A stretch of DNA of 64,000 nt from Sphagnum compactum (lineage: Eukaryota; Bryophyta; Sphagnopsida; Sphagnales). The position numbers were made by a program, and so were the translations under genes. The notes beneath the pieces are model-generated. The model was not told the DNA's origin. It saw only the letters and a program-made list of their open reading frames with translations, and did no database searches. The DNA lies in contig OZ234499.1 in assembly GCA_965153455.1 (NCBI GenBank), positions 16,116,271 through 16,180,270 of the forward strand. The letters are read 5' to 3'. Shown here piece after piece: positions 36,888-49,200 of the stretch (position 1 is the first letter of the stretch; every line of letters starts with the position of its first letter).

Positions 36888-38225
36888 TCATACGTTGGGG
36901 GGATACAGCGACTCACAATTGTGAGTCGAGCTCACGCCAGTGTAAACCTGGACGGTGGCATCCGTCGCTACCTGTACTGCTCTGGTATAAACGCATTGAG
37001 GAGCGCGGACATTAGTACGCGGTTGCACACGTCGTCGATTTCTCGACGGGTAAGGTGATTCACTTACAGACGACGAGTCATGGTCACTCCCCACACTTCC
37101 TCCAGCACCCGTTGCAAGGGCCGGTCCGGCCAGTGGAACTGCTCTTGCACGGTGGCGCCGGGCAGCAGCAGCAGCTCCTCGATGGGTTCCGCGTTGCCTT
37201 CTGCGTGGCCTCGGGAATCGATCCAGTAGAGAAAGGCATCTGCCGCACTGGTCATTCAATGCTGGGGTGGAAAGAAAAAAATCCTGGCGTTCCACGACCT
37301 GATGGACATAGTCCCGGCGAATGCTGGAGCCGGTAATCCTATCGTGCTTCTTTAGGATTTTTTCGAAAGCTGCAAAATTAAAAGGAGAAAACTCATTAGC
37401 TTCCAATGTCTTGATAAATAGAACGGGTCGCTGCGCACTGAGTTTTTTTTTTTTTCAAGGAAAACCTCTAAAACTGAGTTGTAGCCAACTAGGAACGTAG
37501 ATCTGCATCAACTTTACCTGCGTGGTTCAGAAAACTGTAAAGGTCCAGAAGGGTCATCTTCTCAGATAGTGTGACCATGCGGCGCCTGATATTCATCAGT
37601 TTCTTTAGGCTCCAGAAACTGCGTCCACCGGAATGAAGTATGTTCTGTCGTGATTCCTCCTCGCGGCGCATGAGGTCCAAGTCCTGTGCGTATTAAGCGA
37701 ACCAAAAAGCTGTTGAGGTATGTGATTTGAACAGCTACTACAACAGTTACCATGCTAAAGTTCCGAAAAAGAAACTAAAGATTCAAAACCGAAGAAGAAG
37801 AGCAGATTAACGTGACAGAAATGACTCACATGCATTGTATCAATGTAGTATTGCATGGAACTCGTGAAGAAACGATTGATTTTAAATAGCTCAGATTTAA
37901 GTAACTTCTTAAATGCGAAACACTGGTATTCGAGGTCGAGAATTGCCGCCGTATCATCGTCACCATCATATACAGTGGATTGGAACTCATCGTCACGTTC
38001 AATGGAATACACAGGTCGACTACACAAGTCGCAAGGCTGTCCTGGCAATGCCGGGTGTCGAACTACCTCCGTGAGTCCTTGCATTTGCCTCTTGATTGAG
38101 CACTGACAAGCACTTCTTTGGTTGAGAAAGATGTGCTTCTTCAGAAGCTTATAGTTTAGAAACATTGGCCGGTACTCCGCAGGCATTGCCTGAACTACTC
38201 CTGCCAGGAGTTTACCAAATTTCAT
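36888..38225 (-). CDS. SPX-D: SPX-domain protein with a CxC...CxxC insert
   Basis: Exons 38225-37830, 37683-37518 and 37369-36888 join to 347 aa, phases 0 and 1. MKFGKLLAGVV begins the SPX domain; FLNYKLLKKHIFL supplies Y25 and K29, the same positions as in SPX-B. FKKLLKSELFKINRFF forms the central helices, exon 2 reads LDLMRREEESRQNILHS through LYSFLNHA, and exon 3 starts FEKILKKHDRITGSSIR with K191, K194 and K195. The ligand pocket is therefore complete. The loop carries C40-Q-C42 and C65-D-L-C68 followed by SRPVYSIE, as in SPX-B. The C-terminus is Arg/Ala/Ser-rich and ends CVYTRAVQ ... STHNC.S.YPPNV. I infer an inositol-pyrophosphate-dependent partner of phosphate-response MYB factors, from family knowledge only. 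The spliced frame is open from ATG to TGA. Confidence 0.86.
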
Positions 38226-38950
38226 TGTGTTGGCTGAGATTGTTATGTCCAGAGCCTTGAGGGACAGACCAGCCAGCTAGAAAGCCTCCTTCCCCTGACA
38301 AAGAACACAACCATATAGGTATTAGCCTCTTTCAACATCCCTAAAGCAAGTTCACATCATTGTATGCATTGTCTGAAAACCATGCTTATCCATGTCAATA
38401 AAAAAATACCAGAGAGCTACAAAACTAATTTTTTTCGCCTACAATGAGCACCACAATATTCCTTCGACAGCACTAGAAAGAAAGTTCACATCACCATCTA
38501 CAATCTCTGAAAACCATGCTTATTCGCTCTAAGAGAAGAAAAACATAACTAAGCTAAGCCAACCCAATCGATGTCAGGGGAAAAAAGTCTAGACTACGCA
38601 CAAACAGAAACCGTAGGGCAAGGACGCAAGACACTACCGGATACGAACACAAAAGAGCGAAACACATCAATTGCGTGACATACTCTGAGAAAACCAAAAA
38701 GGAGTCTGCAGGAGAAAAGAAGAGCTCACCTGAAGGTTCAGCAACTGATGCAGTAAGAACCTGTAGGAAAGGAAATCTCCGCGGATAGCAAGAGGCTGAT
38801 CACATGAGGAGAACCAGAAAGGAAATTTCAGGAGATCTCAAGGGCTGAACAGAGGCGAACGAGAAGGGAAATCTCCACAGATCTCACAGGCTGAGCAGAG
38901 GAGAACCGCAGAGGAGAACGAGGAGAAGAAGACTTGAGAAGAGATAGGAA
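38226..38950 (-). promoter_or_regulatory. SPX-D leader: 5' UTR exons and intron
   Basis: On the minus strand a GTGAGC donor follows position 38730 and an acceptor 'tttgtcag' ends at 38295, giving an intron at 38729-38295 and a short last leader exon 38294-38226. The intron contains 'tggataagcatggtt' and matches the SPX-B leader intron. The upstream exon (38731 to about 38950) is C/T-rich and holds about three copies of a 'gagat.t...gagatttcc.ttctcgttc' unit. The leader stretch 'gtcttcttctcct' also occurs upstream of SPX-B. Confidence 0.6.
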
Positions 38951-41009
38951 AACTATGTAATCTGCTCGCCTCTATGTAGCTGGTGAGTATGCAAGGGACA
39001 AGCCCCAGCCTCGAAGAACAGGAAGGATAGGTTACGAAAGCCAGTTCCCTGACTAGGTACCTACCACTAGACGAAAACCTAGTTTCCTAACTACCTACCC
39101 GTGTGACAGTGCCGTCTTACCAACCAAGTGTATTTTCCGGGCCTTTTTACCAACAAGGTGTATTTTCCAGTGAGCTTAAGATTGCTAATCCTCTATGTGA
39201 AGTTCCAGATGGGTCATTACAATGGCAGAGAAAGCATTTGCAGTCCTTCTGAAGCTACAAATTAATTTGGCAGGTTTTTATCGCCTTGGACTAATTTTTC
39301 ACTTTGTAGTTAAGTTTTTAAGTGAACTATATTGTTTTACTGATTTGAAAAATTATTAAGTTTTGTTTCTTTATTATTTTAAAAATCCAGCAAAAAAAAT
39401 TGTGTCCATGGTGGTTGGGAGCAGGGGTTTTCTTTTCAAATTTGTGGTTGAAAGTTTTGCAAAAATATCCAAAAGTTTTGCATTTCGTTCAAATTTACAC
39501 TTTTTTTTAAAAAATGTCCAAGTTTCTTTCCCCCACAGTGCAAAAATTCACCCAATTTGTTTGAAAATCTGGTTGGGAGTAAGTCGAGGAGATTGAAGAT
39601 AATATACCTTAGTACCTTCAGTGCTTTGGAACAAATTATATGTGATATTCTTATATGTCAAAAATATTCAAAAATATTTTTGTCACAGAGAAAAAATTTT
39701 GTGAAGGAAAATGAAGAATCATGTAGTATTCTGTATTTTAAATGGGATCTTCAAAATAAATTATTATTGAGCAGACATGTGTACCAAAGCCGACAAGGTA
39801 CTCTGGTATTCACATAGGGGGGGCGGAGCTTTCAAATTACTCTCAGTTAATGGCAACTCACTTCAAGTGGGAGAATGAAGAAATTTGTGAGGTTTTAGTC
39901 ACAAGTGCGAGTGTAGATTGGGGGGACGATGATGTACAGAATAATGTTTGTACCCTAGCCTTTTAATGGACTCCAATTCACTATTTCTTTCAAGCCAGCC
40001 AGCAAACTCTCTAGCATGTGTAGGGAGGAGGCATGACTCTTTGCATATGGGTGTATGAAAGATTGGTTCAAAGCTAAGAGCCCATGCCAAGGAAAACATT
40101 GTAAAGAGGTATTGTAAACATGTCATGTTCTATTAGGCAATTTCATAAAAGCTTGAGTCATTCTAATGTGAGTGAGTCCCGACTTGATTTTCTTGGGAGG
40201 TAGTCCACAAGCTATTTCTGCCAATTTGCAGATGGATTGGGATACCCTTTGGACTTGGTGATCTGATGGTTTTCTTTCCTATTTTATTTTATTTTTTGAG
40301 TGGCAAATTTTCTATGGAAATTTTCACTTCACTTTACACTAACCAAAAAAAAAAATTCCACATATTTCTCAAAACACATTTCACAAAATATCATGAAAAT
40401 CCACTTTTGAAAAAGTCATTGCCTAAGTCTAGTCCTGTATGGACTTGAATGTTTTTTTAGTATGGAATGTAATGAAAATTTTCCATGAACCTGTGTTTTT
40501 GTTGTAAGGTTTTCCATCCAGTTCCACCAGATGATAGTTATACCTTTTTTCCAATTTAAACTTTCAAAAGATAATCCAAATGTTGATTATTGACCTGATG
40601 AGTCACATGTAGTTCACCTTGAATATTCATTCAACATATGGGAAAGTTTCAAGGAGAGTCACCAGCTTGTTGAGCAACAATGTCCATCTAGGTGGCCATG
40701 TAGGCTTGAACTATGCTAGGCTATTTGCTTGAGCATGCTGGGCAGCCTTTCTTTTACTGGGGGATATATCGCCAGAAAGAAAAATTAAAAATAGAAAATC
40801 ACCAGACTCATATATGTGATGTCCATTGTGTAACCAAAAATAGCAAAGGATGATTAAAGATTTATGCTTTATTTCTTGTCTATAGCCAGATTTGGCTAAA
40901 CTTTCTGGGGATGATCACCAATTTTCTACATTTTCAAATGAGATCTTGCCATTTTAACTACAACCAGAAATTTCTAAAAAAACACTGTTGCTGAGAGATG
41001 GGAAACGGC

Positions 41010-41054
41010 AGACCTGCCACCCATATTCTAACGAAGAATATGGGTGGCAGGTCT
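41010..41054. repeat. Perfect 20-bp inverted repeat with a 5-nt loop
   Basis: The left arm at 41010-41029 (agacctgccacccatattct) is the exact reverse complement of 41035-41054. The 5-base spacer is aacga. The arms are GC-richer than the surroundings. No exons, terminal repeats of a known transposon, or U-tract are visible beside it. Confidence 0.95.
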
Positions 41055-42193
41055 TGTCCAGACTCCAAAGCCACATGCCCATGAGTATCAGCTCTAGGAT
41101 AAATTGTTCTGCTTCTACTTTGGGTGCAGACTAATCGATGGATCCAAAAGAATCACACAAGGTCTGCAGGGCCAACATAAAACCTTTTTTAGTTGCCTTT
41201 CAAACTTTTAAAGTGCTGAGTCAAAGCTGACTCTCTCCTTTTTCTTCTTGAAGCCAGTGTTTTTTAAGTGGTGGAATATTGTTAGATTTTGACCACGAAT
41301 CTACCTCTATGCCTAAAATCATGTGGAAAAATTAGGGCAGAATCACCTAAAGGCTGCACACCTGGAATGTTTTTCACATATGGTTTCTCTTGAACATAAT
41401 TTGCCTATCATTGCACATGGTGAGCTTGAAACTTATCCAACTATCAAATGGCACCATTACATCATCCAATGTTATTCATACTTGCTTGTTGTCATCCTTC
41501 ATCAAAACAAGAACGATGTTACAATGAACAATTAGAGCAAGGTCACACCCTATTGGGCATCCAAATTCTTGGCAAAAGATCAAATACTAAAAATATTGCA
41601 CAAAAAAATTGATTGAACTAGGTTAGGAATGTTGAAAAACCATGTAAGGCTAATAAAATAGTTTGAAAAAACTTATTGCGCGTAGGAGCATAAGGTTACA
41701 ACCCCATAATAAGACCTACTCCATGAGAAATGAATCTAGAATACAAAGAAAAAAGCGCAGTCCACTTCCAACCAAAGGTTCATGCAACTCACAAGACTTT
41801 GCACACGAGAGCATTTGTAAAACCCATCAATGTTAGAAGTACTATGAAAATGCAAATTATAGAATTTAATTGTGCTTTAATCATGCGCTTTTATTGCAAA
41901 TAACTCTAGAACACCTATTTCTATGACAATCAACCAAGGCATACTCAAAATGTTGTTATGCAATCAAAATCTCACCCTTGACTATCAAGCTTGTTTTACT
42001 TCAAAATGTTACCCATATAACATGTAGGCATATTAAAGTCCAAAACTTATAAAGTGCCAAATGATCCACTATAAGGTGCAAAATGGCCTATTTTCAGTGG
42101 ATAAATCAAAAACTAAATCCATCGAGTTCATACACCTCCAAAGTTGTTTTGCTTGGTAGTTGGACTAATTACTCGCATGGATTGGGCACTAGC

Positions 42194-42971
42194 TCATGTG
42201 TCAACATACTTACCTTTCTTCAATGCATAATCAACTAATAGGCCATCACCAATGTCCTCCCCTTTTTCTTTTGGTGTGGGCTTCTTAATGTTTCCCATAT
42301 GTGAATGACCAACCCTATCACCATCCTCCTCAATAGAAGAAATCCTTGGCTTACTAGATGCCAAAATAAGGCCCAATTTCTCCTTTCGATGTTTACCCTT
42401 TGATTGTACATTCAATGTAAAAGTATTCTTGACTCTAAGGTCTTGTCCAACATTTTTTTGTGTAAGGAAGTAGATAGATTTCTTGAAAAAACATTGTTTA
42501 GAAATAAGCTTCATTGGAATTTCATCAACCTGCTTTTCACATAATGGTTATGTTTCTTTCAGGTTGGGAAGTTCATTTGCAAGTAGTCCATTATCTGCAT
42601 GACTACTATTGATTTTAGTCCTTGCTTGGGAAGATGGTAAACTCACATTCATCATACCCAAACCTTGTAATATGCTTGGTTGGATGTTCACTTTGTCCTT
42701 CACACCTAATACATCAGATGTGTCCAAAGTGAAGGAAGATGTTTTGCTTTGTGAAACTTGAGGATTTTTCTGCTTTGCTAAACAATCCTCCCAAAATAGT
42801 TCGACTTCTGACAAGTTTTTTTCGATTGCTTCTCCAAAGATTTTTCCCTAAGAAATTCAGGGGGCTCAATTTGTTCCTCCAAGCATTCATCCTAGGCAAA
42901 TAATCCTTTTGAATGGTTGATGTCTGTTTCCTTCTCCAAGCACATTTCCCCAAGAAACTTTTCACACTCAA
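42194..42971 (-). pseudogene. Decayed unrecognised coding segments, probably transposon-derived
   Basis: Two adjacent minus-strand open segments (about 42814-42548 and 42514-42194) read SEVELFWEDCLAKQ and KNTFTLNVQSKGKHRKEKLG, separated by a stop, with further similar coding-like sequence before them in a second frame (CLEKETDINHSKGLFA). The composition is charged and protein-like, but I cannot assign a family. The segments lie on the same strand as, and 2-4 kb downstream of, the zinc-finger remnant at 45.1-46.2 kb, so both may derive from one element. Confidence 0.3.
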
Positions 42972-44214
42972 TGTTGTTTTCCACTTGTTTCTTCGAGCCT
43001 AATGCACCCCCAAATTCCCTGTAAGACTCAAATGTGAGTTCGAAGGTGAAAACAGTGGAAGAATAAAGAATTGGGGTACACTCTTAGCTTGTAGCATTTC
43101 GGGGGTAGAAGGGCGTGCTAGAGCTTAGGGATGGGGACTAGGACGAGTGACAAGCGAGTCAATTATTCACACAAACTTACACAAACAAAACAACAAGTTG
43201 GTTAATGCATAGTTGGAACACTTTTGGTGCACGGACGAGCCACGGGCACACACAGACTCATAAGACTCACCATGGATTGGACTTGAAAGAAGCCACCACC
43301 TTCTCCCTTATAGTATTCTCTGTGATTAGCCACAGGGGATTACATCCAAATGTCATTTGGAGTCCCGAAATTTTCAAAGTTGGGACTCCAGGCACTTTGG
43401 AGGGCCATAACTTTTTGTGCAGACCTTCGATTAAAATAAGGTCTAAAGCAAAGTTGTAGCCCTTGTCTAGAACTTTCTAAAGATATGTAGCAAGACACCT
43501 ACATGTAAGTAAATTAGGGCGATTCTTAACTTTTAGTGGTCGGAAGTCAAATTGGCAATTTGATTCCTAGCCCTTCTTTTGGCCATAACTTGTGTTTTAA
43601 GTACTCAAATGGGTCATTCGATCTAATTTTAGACATCTACATCTCAAGAGCTTTCCAATGGTATAAGGAAATTTTCAATCCAATGAATTTTGACTCTTGA
43701 AATTGCTCCTTGAAGATTTAGGAATCCATCGGACTCCAACTCCCAAAGTGGGAGTCCATTTGGGAGTGTGTGGGCTCATTCCCTTACATTCTCTTACACT
43801 CCCATGAGCATGAAATGTGACTCTCAGCCCACACCTTTGCAAGCCCTTGCCTTGGTTGCGAGCTGAAGGTTAGGGTCATGATAAAGCCATTATTTGCAGC
43901 CAATTCTCTTAGATCCACAAGCAACTCTATAGGTTCATCAACTGACAAAGGGAATGTAACAAAACCATCTATTCCCAAGCCATTGTTCCACAAGTAATAT
44001 TCCAAGAAGGTTAACAACAAAAGATTATATTGAAAATTACATGCACCATCAAAAACATGTCTAGTTGCGATATGTATAAATAGTGTGAACAACAAAAGCA
44101 AAATTTACAAACCTAAACCACCAATTGAACTGGTTTCTCCATGATCCCAAAGATGTTACAATGGGCATTTTACACTTCTTTAACCAACAAGACAAGTACA
44201 TAAGAGACATATTT

Positions 44215-44800
44215 CAAATAGCCACATGTTCATTCAACTAACCGCAAGTAGGCATGCCTATTTATAACAAGTAATAAGTAGGCACACAATGCTTCGTATC
44301 CCAAAATCATATTTTACCTTTTAGACATCTAGTAGATAATCAACAACAAGTAGCCAACGAGTACACAACATACATACTCAATGTAGCACCTTACTTTGGA
44401 GTAACCACAAGTAGGACCATAATTACCAGTAAGAAGTAGCAAGTAAACATAAAACATTTGCAAACACAAAATCATCCTTTCCAATTTGGTCATGTAGGAG
44501 ATGACCAACACCAAGTAGGCAACAAGTGAATGCCCTAAACATAACCAAATAGCACCTAGAATTGAAGTAACCACAAGTAAACATAGCCCACTTATAACAA
44601 GTGGCAAATAAGCATGAAACACTCAGAAACAAAAAAACCATACTTAATGACTTGGGCAGCTAGTAGACGATTAACGTCAAGTAGCCAATAAGTACTCAAC
44701 ATATACAACACAAGTAGCCACATAACATTGAAATGCTCACAAGGAGGCCTTTCCAAAATGTAACAAAGATAAATATTTAATTTACTTTGCAAGTAGGTAA
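44215..44800. repeat. Tandem repeat, about 165-bp unit, about 3.5 copies
   Basis: The words 'aaccacaagtaggca' or 'aaccgcaagtaggca', 'ataacaagt', 'caacaagtagccaa' and 'acataaccaaatag' return in order. 'cgcaagtagg' at 44241, 'cacaagtagg' at 44405, 'cacaagtaaa' at 44570 and 'cacaaggagg' at 44738 give a steady spacing of 164-168. Hydrophobic minus-strand frames over the array are by-products of the repetition. Confidence 0.8.
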
Positions 44801-45109
44801 TTGACATTGCACAAGTAAGCATGTGTTAGTCAATTAACAATTAGTATTTACAAACCAAAACTAACAACTAACAACTAACAATTGGAGTCCAATAGGCACA
44901 ACTTGATAAGATGTTACAACTAATGCAAAAACATAGCTTTAACTACATAGAGGCAATAAACAATTGAATGTTAGCTGAAGAAAGTGAACATTAAAATCAA
45001 CCCTAACAATCCAAATCAAAAAGCAAGGAGTCAACACACCACCAAGGAACAAAAGTAGAATCACTTAATCACATGTGAACCATCATTGGAACCCAAAGTT
45101 ACTGATTTC

Positions 45110-46245
45110 CTACCAACGATTAAGCAAAAAAAAATTGTAAAGAAACTTATTATTTGGTGAAATTGAACCTTGTATGCTCCTTGTGGTGTTGACAATACTA
45201 CATCCCTTCTCTTGTTTAGGTCTCTTCAGTAATAGAGTCTTGTATTGAAAACTAGAACTAATAATCCAATCATTAATTATGGGCTTCCCACAAGTAGGGT
45301 TCACACAATGGGTGCCTTTTGATTCTAAATGTCAACCTGCACAAAATTGGTGATATGTACAGACACAAGACAACACCAAAATGTTGTTGCAAGCATAAAA
45401 ACTTGAGCAAATAGGGTAGGCTTTAACAATGATGGCATTGGGACTTTCGACAGACATCGACTTAGGGTTTTTCAGAGGTAATGGAATAGAAGTGACACCA
45501 ACCCCATTGGACATAAGGTTAATTTATTTTACAAGACCCTCTACCCACAACACATTGCGCCAGATTTGGGATTCTAGCACCTTTATTTAAGTAGTTACAT
45601 CTTTGAGCCTTGAAAAAACACGAACATGTTTTTTCTCAATGTCATCAACTCTTTGACATCCCCTTTTCATTAAGAACTTTTGCATACCCAAACCTTTCTC
45701 AAAGTCCCTAAAATCTTCTATCAACTTCTCCACCAGGTCTTTCAATTTCTCTAAAATAGTTAGGTCAGTGCAAACATTCAAACATTGAAATTGTGTTTTT
45801 GCATCAGAAATTTTGCTTCCATTTCGATGAAGCTACATTTCTCCTCTTCTAATTTTCTTTTCATGTCCTGCAAGTTTGAAGAAAGCTCGATGGCCTCATC
45901 TTCCAATTTCTCCTTCTTAGATTGTAGAATAGATCTTCTGGGTCCTGTTAACTATTCAGAGTCCTATGCTTCTTCTAGTAATTCCTTCACGACCACAACT
46001 TGGTTTGGTAAGAAAACACTGATTTTGCAAGGCCCTTCCAACATTACACAATCCTCACTATCATTAAATTCCAAGCCCCCTTCAAATTGACTCATTTGCT
46101 TCAAACTTGAAATAGTGTTATAGTTCCGTTTCGAAGAGAAGGAAGGCCTTTTTGATCTCTTCATTTTGCTTTTGTGTGGTGTCATACGCATATTGTGCCT
46201 AGTTAATTGGAAACCCATTGCATTTAACCAACCAACCATGTACAT
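45110..46245 (-). pseudogene. Decayed transposon-type gene with coiled coil and RING-like zinc finger
   Basis: Minus-strand open segments follow one another. The first (46245-45964) is basic then acidic, including GPCKISVFLPNQVVVVKEL. The second (45781-45587) is helical: LKDLVEKLIEDFRDFEKGLG and then MQKFLMKRGCQRVDDIEKKH. The third (about 45514-45110) contains YPICSSFYACNNILVLSC, then CTYHQFC, a TGA, and in the same frame GTHCVNPTCGKPIINDWI. The Cys/His spacing across the TGA resembles a RING-like finger common in plant transposon-associated hypothetical proteins; the TGA stands where a Trp codon (TGG) would fit. Stops between the segments and the lack of a joined start show decay, unless introns remove them. 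Family identity is recalled, not verified. Confidence 0.4.
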
Positions 46246-49200
46246 AGGAAAATGGTAGGGTAATTTTTGTTGGAAGGAATGTGTGCATACACATTGATGT
46301 ACAAATTCAGAAGCTTGTCACACTCAAGCTAATCTAGATGCTTGTTTGCTCGCACCTTCTAGGCATTCTGTTGTCTTTTGCCAAACACAGTAACCATCTC
46401 CTCAAATGTGGGGAGAGAACTTAGGTTTTAATGAAGGTCTAGACCTTCAACTTGAAGGTTAAGTTTTGATGCAAAATCAGTGACTATCCATTCAGAACAA
46501 CCCAAAGTATGACTCACCGGCCCTCACAAGTTTCTCTCTTTCTCTTTTGGTCACCTGTTCTTTTTTCAAATTCTCACATTTGACAACAAAAGGTTTTCTT
46601 TTCATAAAACTGGGGGCCTTAAAAACCATCTTTACATGCAAAACCTTACATAACCAAAACCGAATTTTGAAATACAGAAAATATCAAAGAGATTTGTATA
46701 AACTCAAAAGCTAAATGTAGTAGCAGTGTGTGGCGCACTATTTTGTAACTACTCACCACTCTACACAACAAATATAGATGTGCACAAAACTCAATGTATT
46801 AAAGTTCAACCCAAAAACTCAACAAGGAAGTTTGAAGCTTATCTTCTTGCGCACAACTTTTGAGCTTGATCTTCCTATACAGAAAGAAAGAAACTCAAAA
46901 GACCTAGTAATGAAAATTTAAAGGTCTAAACAATGTCTTTTAATGCAACTTTAACCTAGCAAAACAAGTTACCTATGAAAAAGGAGCTTGAACTTCTAGA
47001 GGTTGATGTAGTAGTTCCTTGGGAGGGAAGCTTGGGAGGGAAACGCGCAACCAATGTCAACGATAATGGTAGCAATAATGGAAGCTAAGCCCACGTACTC
47101 CTTGATACCTAAAAAACTACTTAAATTGGACCTAGTTAAGAATTTAGACCCTACGACAGCGAAAAACTTAATTTGAATCTATGAAACCCAAAAAACTACT
47201 TGTATCTTACTTGTTGGGAAAATGTAAGGATCAAAAAATGTCTACTTTATTGTGCTTGCACCCTACATGAATGATGCATTCAATGAATATCAAAACTTGC
47301 TGAATGGGACATTAACTGTGGTGGTGCATGAATGGGCACTTGATTAAATGGTTTGGTGAACTTGGGTTTCAAAATTGCTAATAGTTCCATCATGATTCAT
47401 TTCATTGTCTTGAAACATCACTTTATGTGCTTGTGACACAACGTGTTATTTTTTAAATAATCATGTTATGTGTAACTATAATGTTTTGAAATAACAGTTA
47501 AGATCAATATTGATGTACTTGAAAAGTCGATTTATGCCCAAGATGTGATGGATGCTTTAGGGTTGGTGTATCCATAATATTAGTTAAAATCTTCATGTGA
47601 ACAAACTTTCCATGTTCATATGACCATTTGAAAGGTTTGTATCATAAGCCCAAAGACCCTTAATTTCCATGATGTTGAACAATTTAAGTTTTGCGTAAAT
47701 TTCTTCAAATTCCTTATTGAGTGCCATTTCATTTTCTTTGTATCCTTAAACTAATGTGTGGCTTGTAAGTTAAGATCATGTGCTACCATTGGGTGCAATG
47801 TCCTTTGGGACAAGGGTTTAATTCCCTCACATCATTTGTTAATTATTTTTTTATGAATTATAATTTGTTCATGTGATTTCAATTTCTATCTTGAATTTTT
47901 AAATGGACTTATAGAGATTGCTTGTGTTTAATCCTTAACTTGCAAGTTGTAATTCAAGTAGCTTAAATCATTGGCCATGACTTTTTTCACCAAGCTTTAC
48001 CATTCCAATCTTCCAAATTCACCAAATGATTCCACAAATTATTATTATAGGTTAAATTTAGACTCGTCAAAATCAAAATAACCACTCACATACACAATGC
48101 AACTTGAAATAACCAAATACACCACCCCTTTAGGTGGGAAAATATCCATATGTTATTTCTAAATTTTTTTTTAATATAATAAGGTGTATTCACAATAAAA
48201 GGAGCCAAAGTAGTTATCAAATGTAGTGTGATACTATACCATGTCTACTTTGAAAGACAAGTTTGTGTAATATATTTATTGAAATTACTATTTTTTTTCA
48301 ATTATATTTATTTTCTAATGATCTTGATCTTCCACAAATTTAAAGTCATTTCATTAAGTTTTGATAGTCTTTTCATGCACATAAAACACTTAAAATGCAA
48401 TCGTCAAATAATGCTTTTAGATTTGAATGTCCTTTTTGTTTATCAAATGTGGACCATGCATTCCCAAAATTTGAAAGGAGATTCATATTGATGATTAAAA
48501 GTGCAAAAGGAGTTGAGATTAATAAAACTCATTTATTACACATATCTACACATTTGGTTCAAACATGTTTTTGGCCTTCTAAATTACAAAATTTGTTGAT
48601 TTTTTAAACAAAAGTTGTTCATTTTTATATGGTGAAAGGTATGGATAAATTTTATGGAGGAAATAATATCGATTAAATAGTTTATTTCATTGATTTCTAT
48701 CATGATGTCTTGAAAAATGCAAAAATTATGTTCAAATTTCAACTTTTGTATGTTTAAAAAATGATTTTATGTGATAAACTTCTTCCAAATGATGTCAAGT
48801 TCAATTTAGTATACAATTTTGGGATGTGTAGTTTATCTTGGAGATGTAATCACTTTTTATATTCAAAGGATAATCATTTTGTCTACACATTTAATTTTTT
48901 GTACTTGAAATTCATTAATGTACATAAGTAGATAGCATTGCCAAAAGTTGGGTGAAAAGTTTTATATATTTCAAAGTGAATGGTGTAAAATATGATTAAA
49001 CCGAGTCATTACAAAACATTGAGTCCTTGGCACTTTTGGCTCCTTTTATTGTGAATGCACCCAACAAGATAACTATAGGCATAGGAATGTAGCCACCTAA
49101 GTTACTAGCTCAAGCACACAAAAGCCATTAGGGTAAATATGCTAGTGAACAAACATTTAAAAAGTAAAAGGAGGTCGAATCCTCACACATTGTTCCTTTG

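Noticed and set aside
44329-44822. Hydrophobic minus-strand frames resembling a membrane protein
   Set aside because: They coincide with a 165-bp tandem repeat and repeat their own peptide; no start context or partners.
47790-47850. tRNA-like T-arm ('aagggtttaattccctc') and a similar one at 49165-49185
   Set aside because: No acceptor stem, D-arm or anticodon arm could be folded with it; at best a scrap of a tRNA-derived repeat.
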